The position numbers and the translations under genes were made by a program. Positions 28,269-37,054 of a stretch of DNA of 64,000 nt are shown one piece after another. The number at the start of each line of letters is the position of its first letter. Positions within the stretch are counted from its first letter, which is position 1. Under the pieces are notes generated by a model, which saw only the letters and a list, made by a program, of their open reading frames with translations, had not been told where the DNA came from and did not search any database. Source of the stretch: Hafnia alvei (lineage in GTDB: Bacteria; Pseudomonadota; Gammaproteobacteria; Enterobacterales; Enterobacteriaceae); the NCBI RefSeq assembly GCF_900095695.1, contig NZ_FMIQ01000036.1, positions 30,811 through 94,810 on the forward strand, given 5' to 3'.

Positions 28269-28395
28269 TATCCCCTTCATACTTGAAGTTGCATCTGTGT
28301 TGGCTACGTTCACTCACCCGAACCACTTACTTGAGTAAGCTCATCGGGATTCGTTCTCTTGCCGCCGTGATGCAACTCCAATTATTTTGGGCATA
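28269..28395. repeat. ERIC (intergenic repeat unit), full length
   Basis: 127 bases, the usual ERIC length. It runs from TATCCCCTTCATACTTGAAG to CTCCAATTATTTTGGGCATA. The central hallmarks CTTACTTGAGTAAGCTCATC and GGGATTCGTTCTCTTGCCGCC match the ERIC consensus. It lies 68 bases upstream of the diguanylate cyclase start. Confidence 0.9.
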
Positions 28396-28751
28396 AATAA
28401 TATATTATTTATAATAAAACTTTATAGGAGTAATGAGTATATCAACATGAATAATAATATTTCATCGATCATAAAATGATCTTGAGGGAAATCAATTTAA
28501 CGCATTAAGGAAATGACTCTTCCGCCATTAATTAGCGTAATGGAATGACTTTTTCCCAGAAAATAAACATAATTAGGAAGTTTTATTTCCAATGTTATAA
28601 AATAAATCTATTCAGATATTTCTAACTATGGTTAGCATGATAAATATAATATAACCAATAAGTGTTAATGGTATAAGTAAATAGGAATTTTATAAAAACA
28701 AACCAGAGTATATATTAATTATAATAAACACATTCGATACAGATTATTCTT
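28396..28751. other. AT-rich gap, no gene seen
   Basis: About 355 bases, strongly AT-rich with many short A and T runs, between the ERIC element and the rsmS terminator. I see no reading frame with a ribosome binding site and no clear structured RNA. It may hold the promoter of the diguanylate cyclase gene or be a degraded remnant. Confidence 0.5.
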
Positions 28752-28777
28752 GAAAAAAAGGAGCCATTTGGCTCCTT
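28752..28777 (-). terminator. Terminator after rsmS
   Basis: On the minus strand AAGGAGCC AAAT GGCTCCTT is followed by TTTTTC. It ends 19 bases past the rsmS stop. Confidence 0.85.
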
Positions 28778-28795
28778 AAGATATGACTCGAGATG

Positions 28796-28975
28796 CTATA
28801 CGTTGCTGAGCGGCGAAATTGTTTGGTGTTTTTTGAGCGACAATTTAGCCTGATAGTCTTTTTTTACTATTTCTAAGGCTGCTAACACGACTTCAGGACC
28901 GAGATCGTTGCTTTCCAGCAGATAGATCAAATCGACGGCAAGTTGCACTTCAGGCGCTGCTTTCTCGAGTGACAT
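28796..28975 (-). CDS. rsmS: RsmS (YbaM), small DUF2496 regulatory protein
   Basis: 59 aa, starting MSLEKAAPEVQLAVDLIYLL and continuing with VVLAALEIVKKDYQAKL, which aligns with E. coli YbaM/RsmS (53 aa). In Pectobacterium the orthologue RsmS affects exoenzyme and quorum-sensing output; in E. coli its role is little known. Position between mscK and priC matches E. coli. It starts 10 bases after the GlsB-like gene stop, so the two may be cotranscribed. Confidence 0.9.
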   Translation of the reverse strand: MSLEKAAPEVQLAVDLIYLLESNDLGPEVVLAALEIVKKDYQAKLSLKKHQTISPLSNV

Positions 28976-28984
28976 AACCTTTCC

Positions 28985-29233
28985 TTAGTTTTTCAATTTG
29001 CGATAGATGAACAACAACAGCATAGCACCCAGAATTGAAATGATCAGGCTAGCGAAATTAAAACCAGTGACGCTTCCCATTCCGAAGAATGAGCTGATGT
29101 AGCCACCGACTAATGCGCCTGCAATACCTAAAATAATGGTCATGAAGAAACCACCGCCATCTTTACCCGGCATGAACCATTTAGCCAAAATACCGACAAT
29201 AAGACCAAGAATAACCCAAGAAATAATGCCCAT
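28985..29233 (-). CDS. GlsB/YeaQ/YmgE-family membrane protein
   Basis: 82 aa, three predicted membrane helices with the glycine-rich repeats usual for transglycosylase-associated/GlsB proteins (ISWVILGLIVGILAKWFMPG; LGIAGALVGGYISSFFGMG). Members are small inner-membrane stress-response proteins with unknown mechanism. E. coli homologues (YeaQ, YmgE) lie elsewhere; here the gene stands between priC and rsmS. Confidence 0.85.
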   Translation of the reverse strand: MGIISWVILGLIVGILAKWFMPGKDGGGFFMTIILGIAGALVGGYISSFFGMGSVTGFNFASLIISILGAMLLLFIYRKLKN

Positions 29234-29413
29234 GATACGTCTCCCTCAAACAAACATTCAGCGCCAACCCCGATGATATCGAGCGCGATATCAGAGAAGA
29301 AAGCTTTGATAATTATAGATAGAAATAAGCCCTCACAATGAAGGCCAGACCATTTTATTTGTTTGTAGGATGAATAGAACGACTTTCTGCATAAATGGGT
29401 TATTTTCAGAATT

Positions 29414-29956
29414 TTAGGAAAAGCCGAGCTCCATTTGTTCTATTTGTTTTTCAATTTTTTTCAGCGCCTGGTGGCAGCGACTTAAACGTCCTTCTAAGGC
29501 CACTAATTCTTGCTGAATACCTTGTTGTTGTTGCAACGTTTGACACTGGCCAAGCTGGCTTTCTCGTTCATAGAGCATGTCATTTAAGCGCCGTTCATAG
29601 CCCTGATTTTCTGCCAGTTTTTGCTGCAGAATAGACAGCGGCGAGCGCCGGTTTTTAGCATCTTGGCGGCGTAGCTGCTGGGTGGCGAACTCTCGCTGTA
29701 GCGCTTCGATCTGAGCGACTAAACGTTCAGCTAAAAAACTGACCTGCTGTGGATGGTTACGCTTAACGGCATCGGTGAGTTTTGCAAAATTACCGCGCAG
29801 CTCTTGCAAATAATCTTTTAGCCCAGTTTCGGCGCTGACAAAAAGAGCACGATCAAAACGTGGTTGGCGGGTCGGTATATAACCGCTGTTTTTCAGTGAA
29901 AGCTCCAGCTGGATGATGCGCTGTTCTAACACCTGTAAAAGCTGTTGGCTTGACAT
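29414..29956 (-). CDS. priC: PriC, replication restart protein
   Basis: 180 aa, helical, matching E. coli PriC (175 aa) in PRFDRALF, FLAERLVAQIEAL and the C-terminal LEGRLSRCHQALKKIEKQIEQ. PriC reloads DnaB at stalled forks with leading-strand gaps. I start it at ATG 29956 (MSSQQLLQVLEQRI), preceded by AAGG; the frame is open 25 codons further, but that part overlaps the divergent ybaN leader and is not conserved. Confidence 0.9.
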   Translation of the reverse strand: MSSQQLLQVLEQRIIQLELSLKNSGYIPTRQPRFDRALFVSAETGLKDYLQELRGNFAKLTDAVKRNHPQQVSFLAERLVAQIEALQREFATQQLRRQDAKNRRSPLSILQQKLAENQGYERRLNDMLYERESQLGQCQTLQQQQGIQQELVALEGRLSRCHQALKKIEKQIEQMELGFS

Positions 29957-30086
29957 CAAAGGTACCTTAGCGGTGAATATCGGGCTCAGAGAGGAGGGCG
30001 GGGTAGTTATCCCCCATGACTTTCGGTGCAATGCTCATGTAACATCAGATGGTAATGGAGTCGTGGGGAGTAGGGCAAGAGACATC

Positions 30087-30467
30087 ATGCAACGCATATT
30101 ACTCATTGTTTTGGGCTGGATCGCATTTGGTCTGGCTTGCCTAGGCGCCATTTTGCCTTTATTACCGACCACGCCTTTCCTGCTGGTGGCGGCGTGGTGT
30201 TTTTCTCGTTCGTCGTCGCGTTTCCACCGCTGGTTATTGTATAACTCTTGGTTTGGGAGCTACTTACGCCACTGGCAAAAACATCGTGGTTTGCCATCAA
30301 GAGCTAAGCCAAAGGCCATTATTTTTATTATTCTGACCTTTGCGCTTTCGTTGTGGTTGGTGAACATGTGGTGGGTTCGAATTTTATTGCTGGTGATTTT
30401 GGCCTGCCTGCTCTTCTTTATGTGGCGCCTGCCGGTAATTGATGCAGAGCAAGAAAAAACACCGTGA
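30087..30467 (+). CDS. ybaN: YbaN, DUF454 inner-membrane protein
   Basis: 126 aa with three to four hydrophobic segments (ILLIVLGWIAFGLACLGAIL; FIILTFALSLWLV; ILLLVILACLLFFMW) and the signature LPLLPTTPFLLVAAWCFSRSS. It matches E. coli YbaN (125 aa). Its function is unknown. ATG 30087 gives the family N-terminus; the longer open frame upstream overlaps priC on the other strand. Confidence 0.9.
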   Translation: MQRILLIVLGWIAFGLACLGAILPLLPTTPFLLVAAWCFSRSSSRFHRWLLYNSWFGSYLRHWQKHRGLPSRAKPKAIIFIILTFALSLWLVNMWWVRILLLVILACLLFFMWRLPVIDAEQEKTP

Positions 30468-30653
30468 AATGAACTCTACAGTTGCATTTGCTCGCCAGTT
30501 TCAATAGATTTGAGCGTTTTCGTGCGCGGGTTACCTCCCTGTCCCTTTGCTCTATACCGAACACCGCAGGTCTGAGACTACAGGCCATGTATCGGGGGAA
30601 GTTCAGGTGGCTTGCGTTAGCCCGGACCCGCTGTTTTATCAGGCAACAATTTT

Positions 30654-31205
30654 ATGACCGCTACAGCACAACAAATCGAATTCCTTAGAGAAAGCATTAA
30701 GACTATCCCGGACTATCCAAAACCAGGGATTTTGTTCCGCGATGTCACCAGCATGCTGGAAGACCCAAAAGCCTATGCACTGAGCATCGACCTGCTTGTT
30801 GAACGCTATCGTAACACCGGCGTGACCAAAGTCGTGGGCACCGAAGCTCGTGGTTTCTTGTTCGGAGCACCTGTGGCTCTGGCGCTGGGCGTAGGCTTTG
30901 TTCCTGTGCGTAAGCCGGGCAAGCTGCCTCGTGCTACGTTAAGCGAAAGCTACGAACTGGAATACGGTACCGACACGCTGGAAATCCATCAGGATGCTAT
31001 CCAGCCAGGCGATAACGTTTTGGTCATTGACGACCTTTTGGCTACCGGTGGCACCATCGAAGCCACGGTGAAACTGATCCGTCGTTTAGGTGGCGTGGTG
31101 ACCGATGCCGCGTTTATCATTGATTTGCCAGAGCTGGGCGGCGAAGCTCGCCTGACGGCACAAGGCATCAATTGCTATAGCCTCGTTGACTTTGCCGGTC
31201 ATTAA
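30654..31205 (+). CDS. apt: Apt, adenine phosphoribosyltransferase
   Basis: 183 aa, same as E. coli Apt. The PRPP-binding motif is [13 protein letters not shown], and the base-binding start [15 protein letters not shown] is intact. It converts adenine and PRPP to AMP for purine salvage. No strong ribosome binding site is visible before ATG 30654. The 187 bases from ybaN hold no recognisable gene. Confidence 0.97.
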   Translation: MTATAQQIEFLRESIKTIPDYPKPGILFRDVTSMLEDPKAYALSIDLLVERYRNTGVTKVVGTEARGFLFGAPVALALGVGFVPVRKPGKLPRATLSESYELEYGTDTLEIHQDAIQPGDNVLVIDDLLATGGTIEATVKLIRRLGGVVTDAAFIIDLPELGGEARLTAQGINCYSLVDFAGH

Positions 31206-31237
31206 TAACCGGTGACAAGCATCAACAATCGCTGAAA

Positions 31238-31263
31238 TAAAGCCCCGTTTATACGGGGCTTTT
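31238..31263 (+). terminator. Terminator after apt
   Basis: AGCCCCGT / ACGGGGCT stem with loop TTAT, flanked by A's and T's. The rest of the apt-dnaX gap (31264-31551) shows only a 61-codon minus-strand open frame without a ribosome binding site, which I do not call. Confidence 0.85.
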
Positions 31264-31551
31264 GTATTTTGTAGACAGTAAAATTTGCGATATGTATGCG
31301 GTCTCCAAAACGTGCCGCACGCCGGGCCGAAAGTAATTAGGAATCAACATAAAGCTGCTGTTACAATACAAAGATAGCTCGTCATAATGCGGCTGAGCGT
31401 AATCATAAGTTGAGATCTTTCTGTTTAACGCCATATAGAACGAGTTCGTTGAACAGAATGAGCCCCCGGTCGGTATATGATAACCCCGATCAGCATCGCG
31501 GTTTTTGCAGTCATACTGAAATTACCCCTTACAAATCAATGATGAGTATCA

Positions 31552-33555
31552 ATGAGCTATCAGGTACTTGCCCGTAAGTGGCGTCCACAAACGTTTTCTG
31601 ACGTCGTGGGTCAGGAACATGTTCTGACCGCGCTAGCAAACGGCCTTTCTTTAGGGCGTATTCACCACGCCTATCTGTTTTCCGGCACCCGCGGCGTGGG
31701 TAAAACCAGCATCGCGCGCCTATTGGCGAAAGGGCTTAACTGCGAAACCGGCATCACCTCAACGCCTTGTGGCGTATGTGATAATTGCCGTGAAATTGAG
31801 CAGGGCCGTTTTGTTGATTTACTCGAGATCGACGCCGCTTCGCGCACCAAAGTTGAAGATACCCGCGATCTGCTGGATAACGTTCAATACGCGCCTGCGC
31901 GTGGCCGTTTCAAAGTCTATTTGATCGACGAAGTACACATGCTTTCCCGCCACAGCTTTAATGCGCTGTTGAAAACGCTGGAAGAGCCGCCTCCGCATGT
32001 CAAATTCCTGCTGGCAACGACGGATCCTCAAAAACTACCGGTAACGATTTTGTCTCGCTGCCTACAGTTTCATCTCAAGGCATTGGACGTTGAGCAGATC
32101 CGCACCCAGTTGGAAAAAATTTCCACCGCGGAAGGATTTGCCGCCGAGCCGCGCGCATTGCAGCTATTGGCGCGTGCCGCCGAAGGCAGTATGCGTGACG
32201 CGCTAAGCCTCACCGATCAGGCGATTGCGATGGGGCTGGGGCAAATCACGGCAGAAACCGTTGGTCAGATGCTCGGCACCCTAGATGACGAGCAGCCACT
32301 TGCTATTATTGAAGCGCTGGTGGATGCCGATGGCGAGAAAGTCATGGCGCTGGTTGAACAGGCGGCTTCACGCGGAGTGGATTGGGAAAATCTGCTGATT
32401 GAAACCCTGACTCTGCTGCACCGCATTGCGATGCTGCAACTGCTGCCAAATGCGCTAGACAGCCACTATATTTCCGTTGAGCAGCGCCTGCGTGAATTGG
32501 CGCGTACGCTGCCGCCGTCAGATTTGCAGCTGTTTTATCAGGTGTTACTGACAGGGCGCAAAGAGTTAACCTATGCGCCAGATCGTCGCATGGGCGTAGA
32601 AATGACGCTGCTACGCGCGCTGGCGTTTCATCCCAAAGCCGTGATTGCTGAACCTGTTGCCGCGCCGCAAACGGCGTTGCCAACCATGCCTGCACAAGGC
32701 GGGGCTCATTCGGCGATGTCAGGTTATATGCCAGCACAGAATGCAGCACCGAATCAGAACACTATGCCGCCAGCGGGGCAGTTCCAACCGCAGAACGTGC
32801 CTCCGGCTCAGCCAGCGGTAAAACCGGCCGGGCTTTCGGATGCCACAGCCCAGCTTTTGCAGGCTCGAAGTCAGCTACGGCAAAAGGCGGGTGGGGGAAC
32901 TGACCCAAAAAAGAATGAGCCGGCAGCGCCTGTAACCGCGCGGCCGGCAAGCTCAGCACTGGAGCGTTTGGCCTCAGTGACGGAGCGCAGCCAGCAGCGT
33001 CAAGCTGCCGCGGCAGAAGCGAAACCGTCTAAGAAAGAAGCCTACCGTTGGAAAGCACAAACCAAAGCGGTAGAGGTCAAACGCGAAGAAATTGCTACGC
33101 CGAAAGCGTTGCGCACCGCGCTAGAGTATGAAAAAACGCCTGAGCTGGCCGCCAAGCTGGCTGAGGAATCGTTGACCCGTGATGAATGGGCAGCCGAGCT
33201 AAACCAGCTACGTTTGCCTAAGCTGGTTCAACAGCTGGCATTGAATGCGTTTCGTGAACCGGCAGAAGAAGGCAAGGTGCTTCTGCATTTACGTTCTTCG
33301 CAACGTCATTTAAACTCCGCTTCTGCGCAGCAGACTTTGTCTCAGGCGCTGAGTGAACATTATGGTCGCCCGGTTGAGCTGACGATTATCGAAGACGATA
33401 ATCCAGAGCGACTCACGCCGCTGGAATGGCGGCAGGCGATTTACGAAGAAAAACTGGCGCAGGCTCGCCAGTCCATTGCTGCGGATAGCAACATCCAGAC
33501 TTTGCGACGTTTCTTTGACGCCGAACTGGATGAAGAGAGCATCCGCCCTGTTTAA
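31552..33555 (+). CDS. dnaX: DnaX, DNA polymerase III tau (and gamma) subunit
   Basis: 667 aa tau (E. coli 643). AAA+ clamp-loader core with Walker [10 protein letters not shown], four zinc cysteines between residues ~60 and 80 (NCETG...PCGVCDNC), sensor region [18 protein letters not shown], a Pro/Gln-rich linker (~365-450) and the C-terminal DnaB/alpha-binding domains. The programmed frameshift signal at 32907 should also give gamma of about 455 aa. First gene of a dnaX-ybaB-recR cluster. Confidence 0.97.
   Translation: MSYQVLARKWRPQTFSDVVGQEHVLTALANGLSLGRIHHAYLFSGTRGVGKTSIARLLAKGLNCETGITSTPCGVCDNCREIEQGRFVDLLEIDAASRTKVEDTRDLLDNVQYAPARGRFKVYLIDEVHMLSRHSFNALLKTLEEPPPHVKFLLATTDPQKLPVTILSRCLQFHLKALDVEQIRTQLEKISTAEGFAAEPRALQLLARAAEGSMRDALSLTDQAIAMGLGQITAETVGQMLGTLDDEQPLAIIEALVDADGEKVMALVEQAASRGVDWENLLIETLTLLHRIAMLQLLPNALDSHYISVEQRLRELARTLPPSDLQLFYQVLLTGRKELTYAPDRRMGVEMTLLRALAFHPKAVIAEPVAAPQTALPTMPAQGGAHSAMSGYMPAQNAAPNQNTMPPAGQFQPQNVPPAQPAVKPAGLSDATAQLLQARSQLRQKAGGGTDPKKNEPAAPVTARPASSALERLASVTERSQQRQAAAAEAKPSKKEAYRWKAQTKAVEVKREEIATPKALRTALEYEKTPELAAKLAEESLTRDEWAAELNQLRLPKLVQQLALNAFREPAEEGKVLLHLRSSQRHLNSASAQQTLSQALSEHYGRPVELTIIEDDNPERLTPLEWRQAIYEEKLAQARQSIAADSNIQTLRRFFDAELDEESIRPV
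32893..32948 (+). promoter_or_regulatory. dnaX -1 programmed frameshift signal
   Basis: Slippery heptamer A AAA AAG at 32907-32913 in the tau frame. A -1 slip reads GAA then TGA (32916-32918), ending gamma at once. A Shine-Dalgarno-like GGGGGA (32893-32898) lies upstream, and a hairpin GCCGGC/GCCGGC with inner GCGC/GCGC pairs (32919-32948) begins five bases downstream. Layout matches the characterised E. coli signal. Confidence 0.92.
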
Positions 33556-33605
33556 CTGCTGTGTCAGCACGAGGCCGACACAGCCCCACGCAAAGAGAGA
33601 ACACT

Positions 33606-33935
33606 ATGTTTGGTAAAGGCGGATTGGGCAACCTGATGAAGCAAGCCCAGCAAATGCAAGACAAAATGGCGAAAGTGCAGGAAGAGATCGCCCAGCTGGA
33701 AGTGACCGGTGAATCTGGCGCGGGTCTGGTAAAAGTGACCATCAACGGTGCGCATAACTGCCGTCGTATCGAAATCGATCCAAGCCTGATGGAAGACGAT
33801 AAAGAGATGCTGGAAGACCTGATCGCTGCCGCGTTCAACGATGCGGCACGCCGTATTGAAGAAACTCAGAAAGAAAAAATGGCTTCAGTTTCCAGCGGTA
33901 TGCAGTTGCCGCCGGGCTTCAAGATGCCATTCTGA
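33606..33935 (+). CDS. ybaB: YbaB, nucleoid-associated DNA-binding protein
   Basis: 109 aa YbaB/EbfC family: [21 protein letters not shown] at the start and a C-terminal PPGFKMPF. Forms a dimer that binds DNA and is usually encoded with recR. ATG 33606 follows AGAGAGAAC. Its TGA overlaps the recR ATG by one base. Confidence 0.95.
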   Translation: MFGKGGLGNLMKQAQQMQDKMAKVQEEIAQLEVTGESGAGLVKVTINGAHNCRRIEIDPSLMEDDKEMLEDLIAAAFNDAARRIEETQKEKMASVSSGMQLPPGFKMPF

Positions 33936-34540
33936 TGCAAACCAGCCCGCTTCTTGAATCATTAATGGAAGCACTGCGCTGCCTGCCGGGCGTTGGCCCG
34001 AAGTCGGCGCAGCGCATGGCATTCCACATGCTGCAGCGCGATCGCAGCGGTGGAATGCGTCTGGCGCAGGCGCTCACCCGAGCGATGTCGGAAATCGGCC
34101 ATTGTGAAGACTGTCGTACGTTTACCGAACAGGATATATGTACGATTTGTTCTAACTCGCGTCGTAAAGAAAATGGACAAATCTGCGTGGTCGAAAGCCC
34201 AGCAGACATCCATGCGATAGAGCAAACCGGGCAATTCTCAGGCCGCTACTTTGTTCTGATGGGGCATTTGTCCCCGCTGGACGGCATCGGCCCGCAGGAT
34301 ATCGGTTTAGATCGCTTGGAAGAGCGTTTGGGGCAGGAGTCACTCACCGAGGTGATTTTGGCCACTAACCCAACGGTTGAAGGCGAAGCGACCGCGAACT
34401 ACATTGCTGAAATGTGCAATGCTCACGGCGTATTGGCTTCCCGCATTGCCCACGGTGTTCCCGTTGGCGGTGAGCTTGAGATGGTTGACGGTACTACGCT
34501 GTCGCACTCTCTGGCCGGACGCAACCCGGTTCGTTTTTAA
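33935..34540 (+). CDS. recR: RecR, recombination mediator
   Basis: 201 aa. N-terminal HhH ([16 protein letters not shown]), C4 zinc finger ([16 protein letters not shown]), and Toprim domain ([14 protein letters not shown] ... [17 protein letters not shown]). Works with RecF and RecO to load RecA at gaps. Translationally coupled to ybaB (TGATG). Confidence 0.97.
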   Translation: MQTSPLLESLMEALRCLPGVGPKSAQRMAFHMLQRDRSGGMRLAQALTRAMSEIGHCEDCRTFTEQDICTICSNSRRKENGQICVVESPADIHAIEQTGQFSGRYFVLMGHLSPLDGIGPQDIGLDRLEERLGQESLTEVILATNPTVEGEATANYIAEMCNAHGVLASRIAHGVPVGGELEMVDGTTLSHSLAGRNPVRF

Positions 34541-34553
34541 CCTCTGCCTGACC

Positions 34554-34611
34554 GGCGTGTAATTTATCCACTGATAAAGTGATCTGAGTTACACGTCGCA
34601 TTTCTTTTTTC
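34554..34611 (+). terminator. Probable terminator after recR
   Basis: Outer arms CGTGTAA / TTACACG enclose a second hairpin (CACT / AGTG), followed by TTTCTTTTTT. Closes the dnaX-ybaB-recR unit. Confidence 0.55.
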
Positions 34612-34630
34612 CTCGATTGTATTTTTTACC

Positions 34631-34658
34631 CTTGAAATTCAACATCCCATCCCCATTT
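34631..34658 (+). promoter_or_regulatory. Sigma-32 heat-shock promoter of htpG
   Basis: CTTGAAA (34631-34637), 13-base spacer, then CCCCATTT (34651-34658): a very close match to the RpoH consensus CTTGAAA / CCCCATNT. Transcription would start near 34665, about 170 bases before the htpG start codon. Confidence 0.9.
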
Positions 34659-34669
34659 TTTAACCACTC

Positions 34670-34792
34670 TACCCAAAATAGTTCAAGTTGTAGGAAGGCA
34701 GCCAGTTTATGAGTCCCTAGCAGCATAGATAACTATGTGACTTGGGTGAATAAACGCAGCTAACGCACATACGGCTTGAACAATGAAGGGTA
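34670..34792. repeat. ERIC element inside the htpG leader
   Basis: 123 bases, bounded by TACCC and GGGTA, with ends TTCAAGTTGTAGGAAGGCAG and GCACATACGGCTTGAACAAT and the ERIC-like centre GTGACTTGGGTGAATAAACG. More diverged than the copy at 28269, and in the opposite orientation. It starts a few bases after the predicted sigma-32 start site, so it would make up most of the 5' untranslated RNA of htpG. Confidence 0.82.
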
Positions 34793-34837
34793 AAACATTT
34801 TTTTCTGAGTGCTATCCATTGAGGTAAAAGCAAAATT

Positions 34838-36706
34838 ATGAAAGGCCAAGAAACCCGTGGCTTCCAGTCAGAAGTCAAACAGCTTCTGCATTTGATGATC
34901 CACTCACTCTATTCAAACAAAGAAATTTTCCTGCGCGAGCTGATTTCCAACGCATCCGACGCGGTCGATAAACTGCGTTTCCGCGCGTTATCGAGCCCTG
35001 AGCTGTATGAAGGCGACGGTAATCTGCACGTCCGTATTTCAGCAGACAAAGAAAATCGCACCCTGACTCTGAGCGATAACGGTATCGGGATGACCCGTGA
35101 CGAAGTTATCGACAATTTGGGGACGATTGCGAAATCGGGTACCAAGGCATTCTTGGAGTCTATCGGTTCCGATCAAGCTAAAGACAGCCAGCTGATTGGC
35201 CAATTTGGTGTCGGTTTCTATTCTGCTTTCATCGTGGCAGACAAAGTTACCGTTCGCACGCGTTCAGCCGGTGCTAACGCCGATCAGGCGGTATTCTGGG
35301 AATCAGAGGGCGAGGGTGATTACACCATCGCTGATATCGAAAAAGTAGAGCGCGGTACCGAGATCACTTTACATCTGCGCGAAGGCGAAGATGAGTTCCT
35401 TGATGATTGGCGTTTGCGCAATATCATCAGTAAATACTCTGACCATATCGCGCTGCCGGTTGAGATCCTGACCACCGAAGGCGAAGACGGCGAGCAGAAG
35501 TGGGAAAAAATCAACAAGGCGCAGGCTTTGTGGACGCGTACTAAGTCTGAAGTGACCGACGAAGAGTACAAAGAGTTCTACAAGCACATTGCCCATGACT
35601 TTACCGATCCAGTCACTTGGAGCCATAACCGCGTTGAAGGTAAGCAGGAATACACCAGCCTGCTGTACATTCCTGCGCAGGCACCGTGGGATCTGTTTAA
35701 CCGCGACCATAAGCACGGGCTGAAACTGTATGTGCAGCGCGTATTCATTATGGATGACGCCGAACAGTTCATGCCGAACTACCTGCGCTTTGTGCGTGGC
35801 CTGATAGATTCTAACGATCTGCCATTGAACGTTTCGCGTGAAATTCTGCAAGATAGCCGCGTGACGCAAAGCCTGCGTGCAGCGCTGACCAAACGCGTGT
35901 TGCAGATGCTGGATAAACTGGCCAAAGACGATGCTGAGAAATACCAGAAATTCTGGCAGCAGTTTGGTCTGGTGCTGAAAGAAGGCCCAGCCGAAGACGG
36001 TAGCAATGCTGAAGCCATTGCTAAGCTGCTGCGCTTTGCATCAACTCATAACGACAGCGCTGTGCAGAACGTCTCTCTGACCGACTACATCAGCCGCATG
36101 GTGGAAGGCCAAGAGAAGATTTACTACATCACGGCCGACAGCTATGCCGCCGCGAAGAGCAGCCCACATCTGGAGCTGTTGCGTAAGAAAGGCATCGAGG
36201 TGTTGTTGCTTTCCGATCGCATCGACGAATGGATGATGAGCTACCTGACCGAGTTTGATGGTAAGCCATTCCAGTCCGTCAGCAAAAAAGATGAATCCCT
36301 GGATAAGCTGGCAGATGAAGAAACCAGCGAACAGAAAGAAGCTGAAAAAGCGCTGGAGCCGTTCGTTGAGCGCGTGAAAACCCTGTTGGGCGATCGTGTG
36401 AAAGACGTACGTCTGACGCATCGTTTGACCGAAACCCCTGCGGTAGTCACTACCGACGCGGATGAAATGACTACTCAGATGGCAAAACTGTTTGCTGCTG
36501 CTGGTCAGGATGCGCCTGAAATTAAATACATCTTTGAGCTGAATCCCGATCATGCGCTGGTGAAACGTGCCGCTGATGAGCAAGACGAAGCCCGCTTTGG
36601 TGAATGGATTGAACTGCTGCTGGATCAGTCACTGTTGGCTGAACGCGGTAGCTTAGAAGATCCAAACCAGTTCATTAAACGCGTGAACGATTTACTGCTG
36701 GCTTAA
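34838..36706 (+). CDS. htpG: HtpG, Hsp90 chaperone
   Basis: 622 aa (E. coli 624). GHKL ATPase motifs are present: [28 protein letters not shown] and [11 protein letters not shown]; the middle domain ([16 protein letters not shown]...) and dimerisation end follow. It remodels client proteins with DnaK. Start [20 protein letters not shown] is canonical. A sigma-32 promoter precedes it. Confidence 0.98.
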   Translation: MKGQETRGFQSEVKQLLHLMIHSLYSNKEIFLRELISNASDAVDKLRFRALSSPELYEGDGNLHVRISADKENRTLTLSDNGIGMTRDEVIDNLGTIAKSGTKAFLESIGSDQAKDSQLIGQFGVGFYSAFIVADKVTVRTRSAGANADQAVFWESEGEGDYTIADIEKVERGTEITLHLREGEDEFLDDWRLRNIISKYSDHIALPVEILTTEGEDGEQKWEKINKAQALWTRTKSEVTDEEYKEFYKHIAHDFTDPVTWSHNRVEGKQEYTSLLYIPAQAPWDLFNRDHKHGLKLYVQRVFIMDDAEQFMPNYLRFVRGLIDSNDLPLNVSREILQDSRVTQSLRAALTKRVLQMLDKLAKDDAEKYQKFWQQFGLVLKEGPAEDGSNAEAIAKLLRFASTHNDSAVQNVSLTDYISRMVEGQEKIYYITADSYAAAKSSPHLELLRKKGIEVLLLSDRIDEWMMSYLTEFDGKPFQSVSKKDESLDKLADEETSEQKEAEKALEPFVERVKTLLGDRVKDVRLTHRLTETPAVVTTDADEMTTQMAKLFAAAGQDAPEIKYIFELNPDHALVKRAADEQDEARFGEWIELLLDQSLLAERGSLEDPNQFIKRVNDLLLA

Positions 36707-36730
36707 TCGTTGTTAATCAAGTGATAACCT

Positions 36731-36763
36731 ATGCCGCTCCGTGATACGGGGCGGCATTTTTTT
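36731..36763 (+). terminator. Terminator after htpG
   Basis: ATGCCGCTCCG / CGGGGCGGCAT eleven-base stem (one G-T wobble), loop TGATA, then seven T's. Confidence 0.88.
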
Positions 36764-36848
36764 ATTCTGTCATTGCCGCTTTTCTCTTCTATTACCCGCT
36801 ATTTTTGCGCCGCGCATTGCATTTTTGAATATCCGCTTTGATAAAAAC

Positions 36849-36861
36849 AAAACGCTGTTTT
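36849..36861. promoter_or_regulatory. Possible operator before the rhamnogalacturonide genes
   Basis: AAAACGCTGTTTT is an AT-rich palindrome ~190 bases before the transporter gene. Its form is loosely like KdgR-type sites of pectin genes, but the match is partial; it may be chance. Confidence 0.25.
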
Positions 36862-37054
36862 ATAAAAACGGAGAGGTTGATCGGTAATCTCTTTATATTT
36901 TTGCCATTTACCGTCATCAGGTGGCAAAAGCACAAAGGTTTTCAGTCGGTCATAAACCTACTTTAGACCCATAGGAAGAGTTCCCTCTGCTATTTCGTGA
37001 ATGACAGAAATAGTGGCGGAGCGCTCAGATAAGACACTACGGGGAACGAAAGTG

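Noticed and set aside
31249..31434. 61-codon minus-strand open frame in the apt-dnaX gap
   Set aside because: No ribosome binding site, no recognisable protein, and it runs into the apt terminator.
36849..36861. KdgR box upstream of the rhamnogalacturonide genes as a firm call
   Set aside because: Only a partial match to the motif; kept as a low-confidence feature, not a finding.
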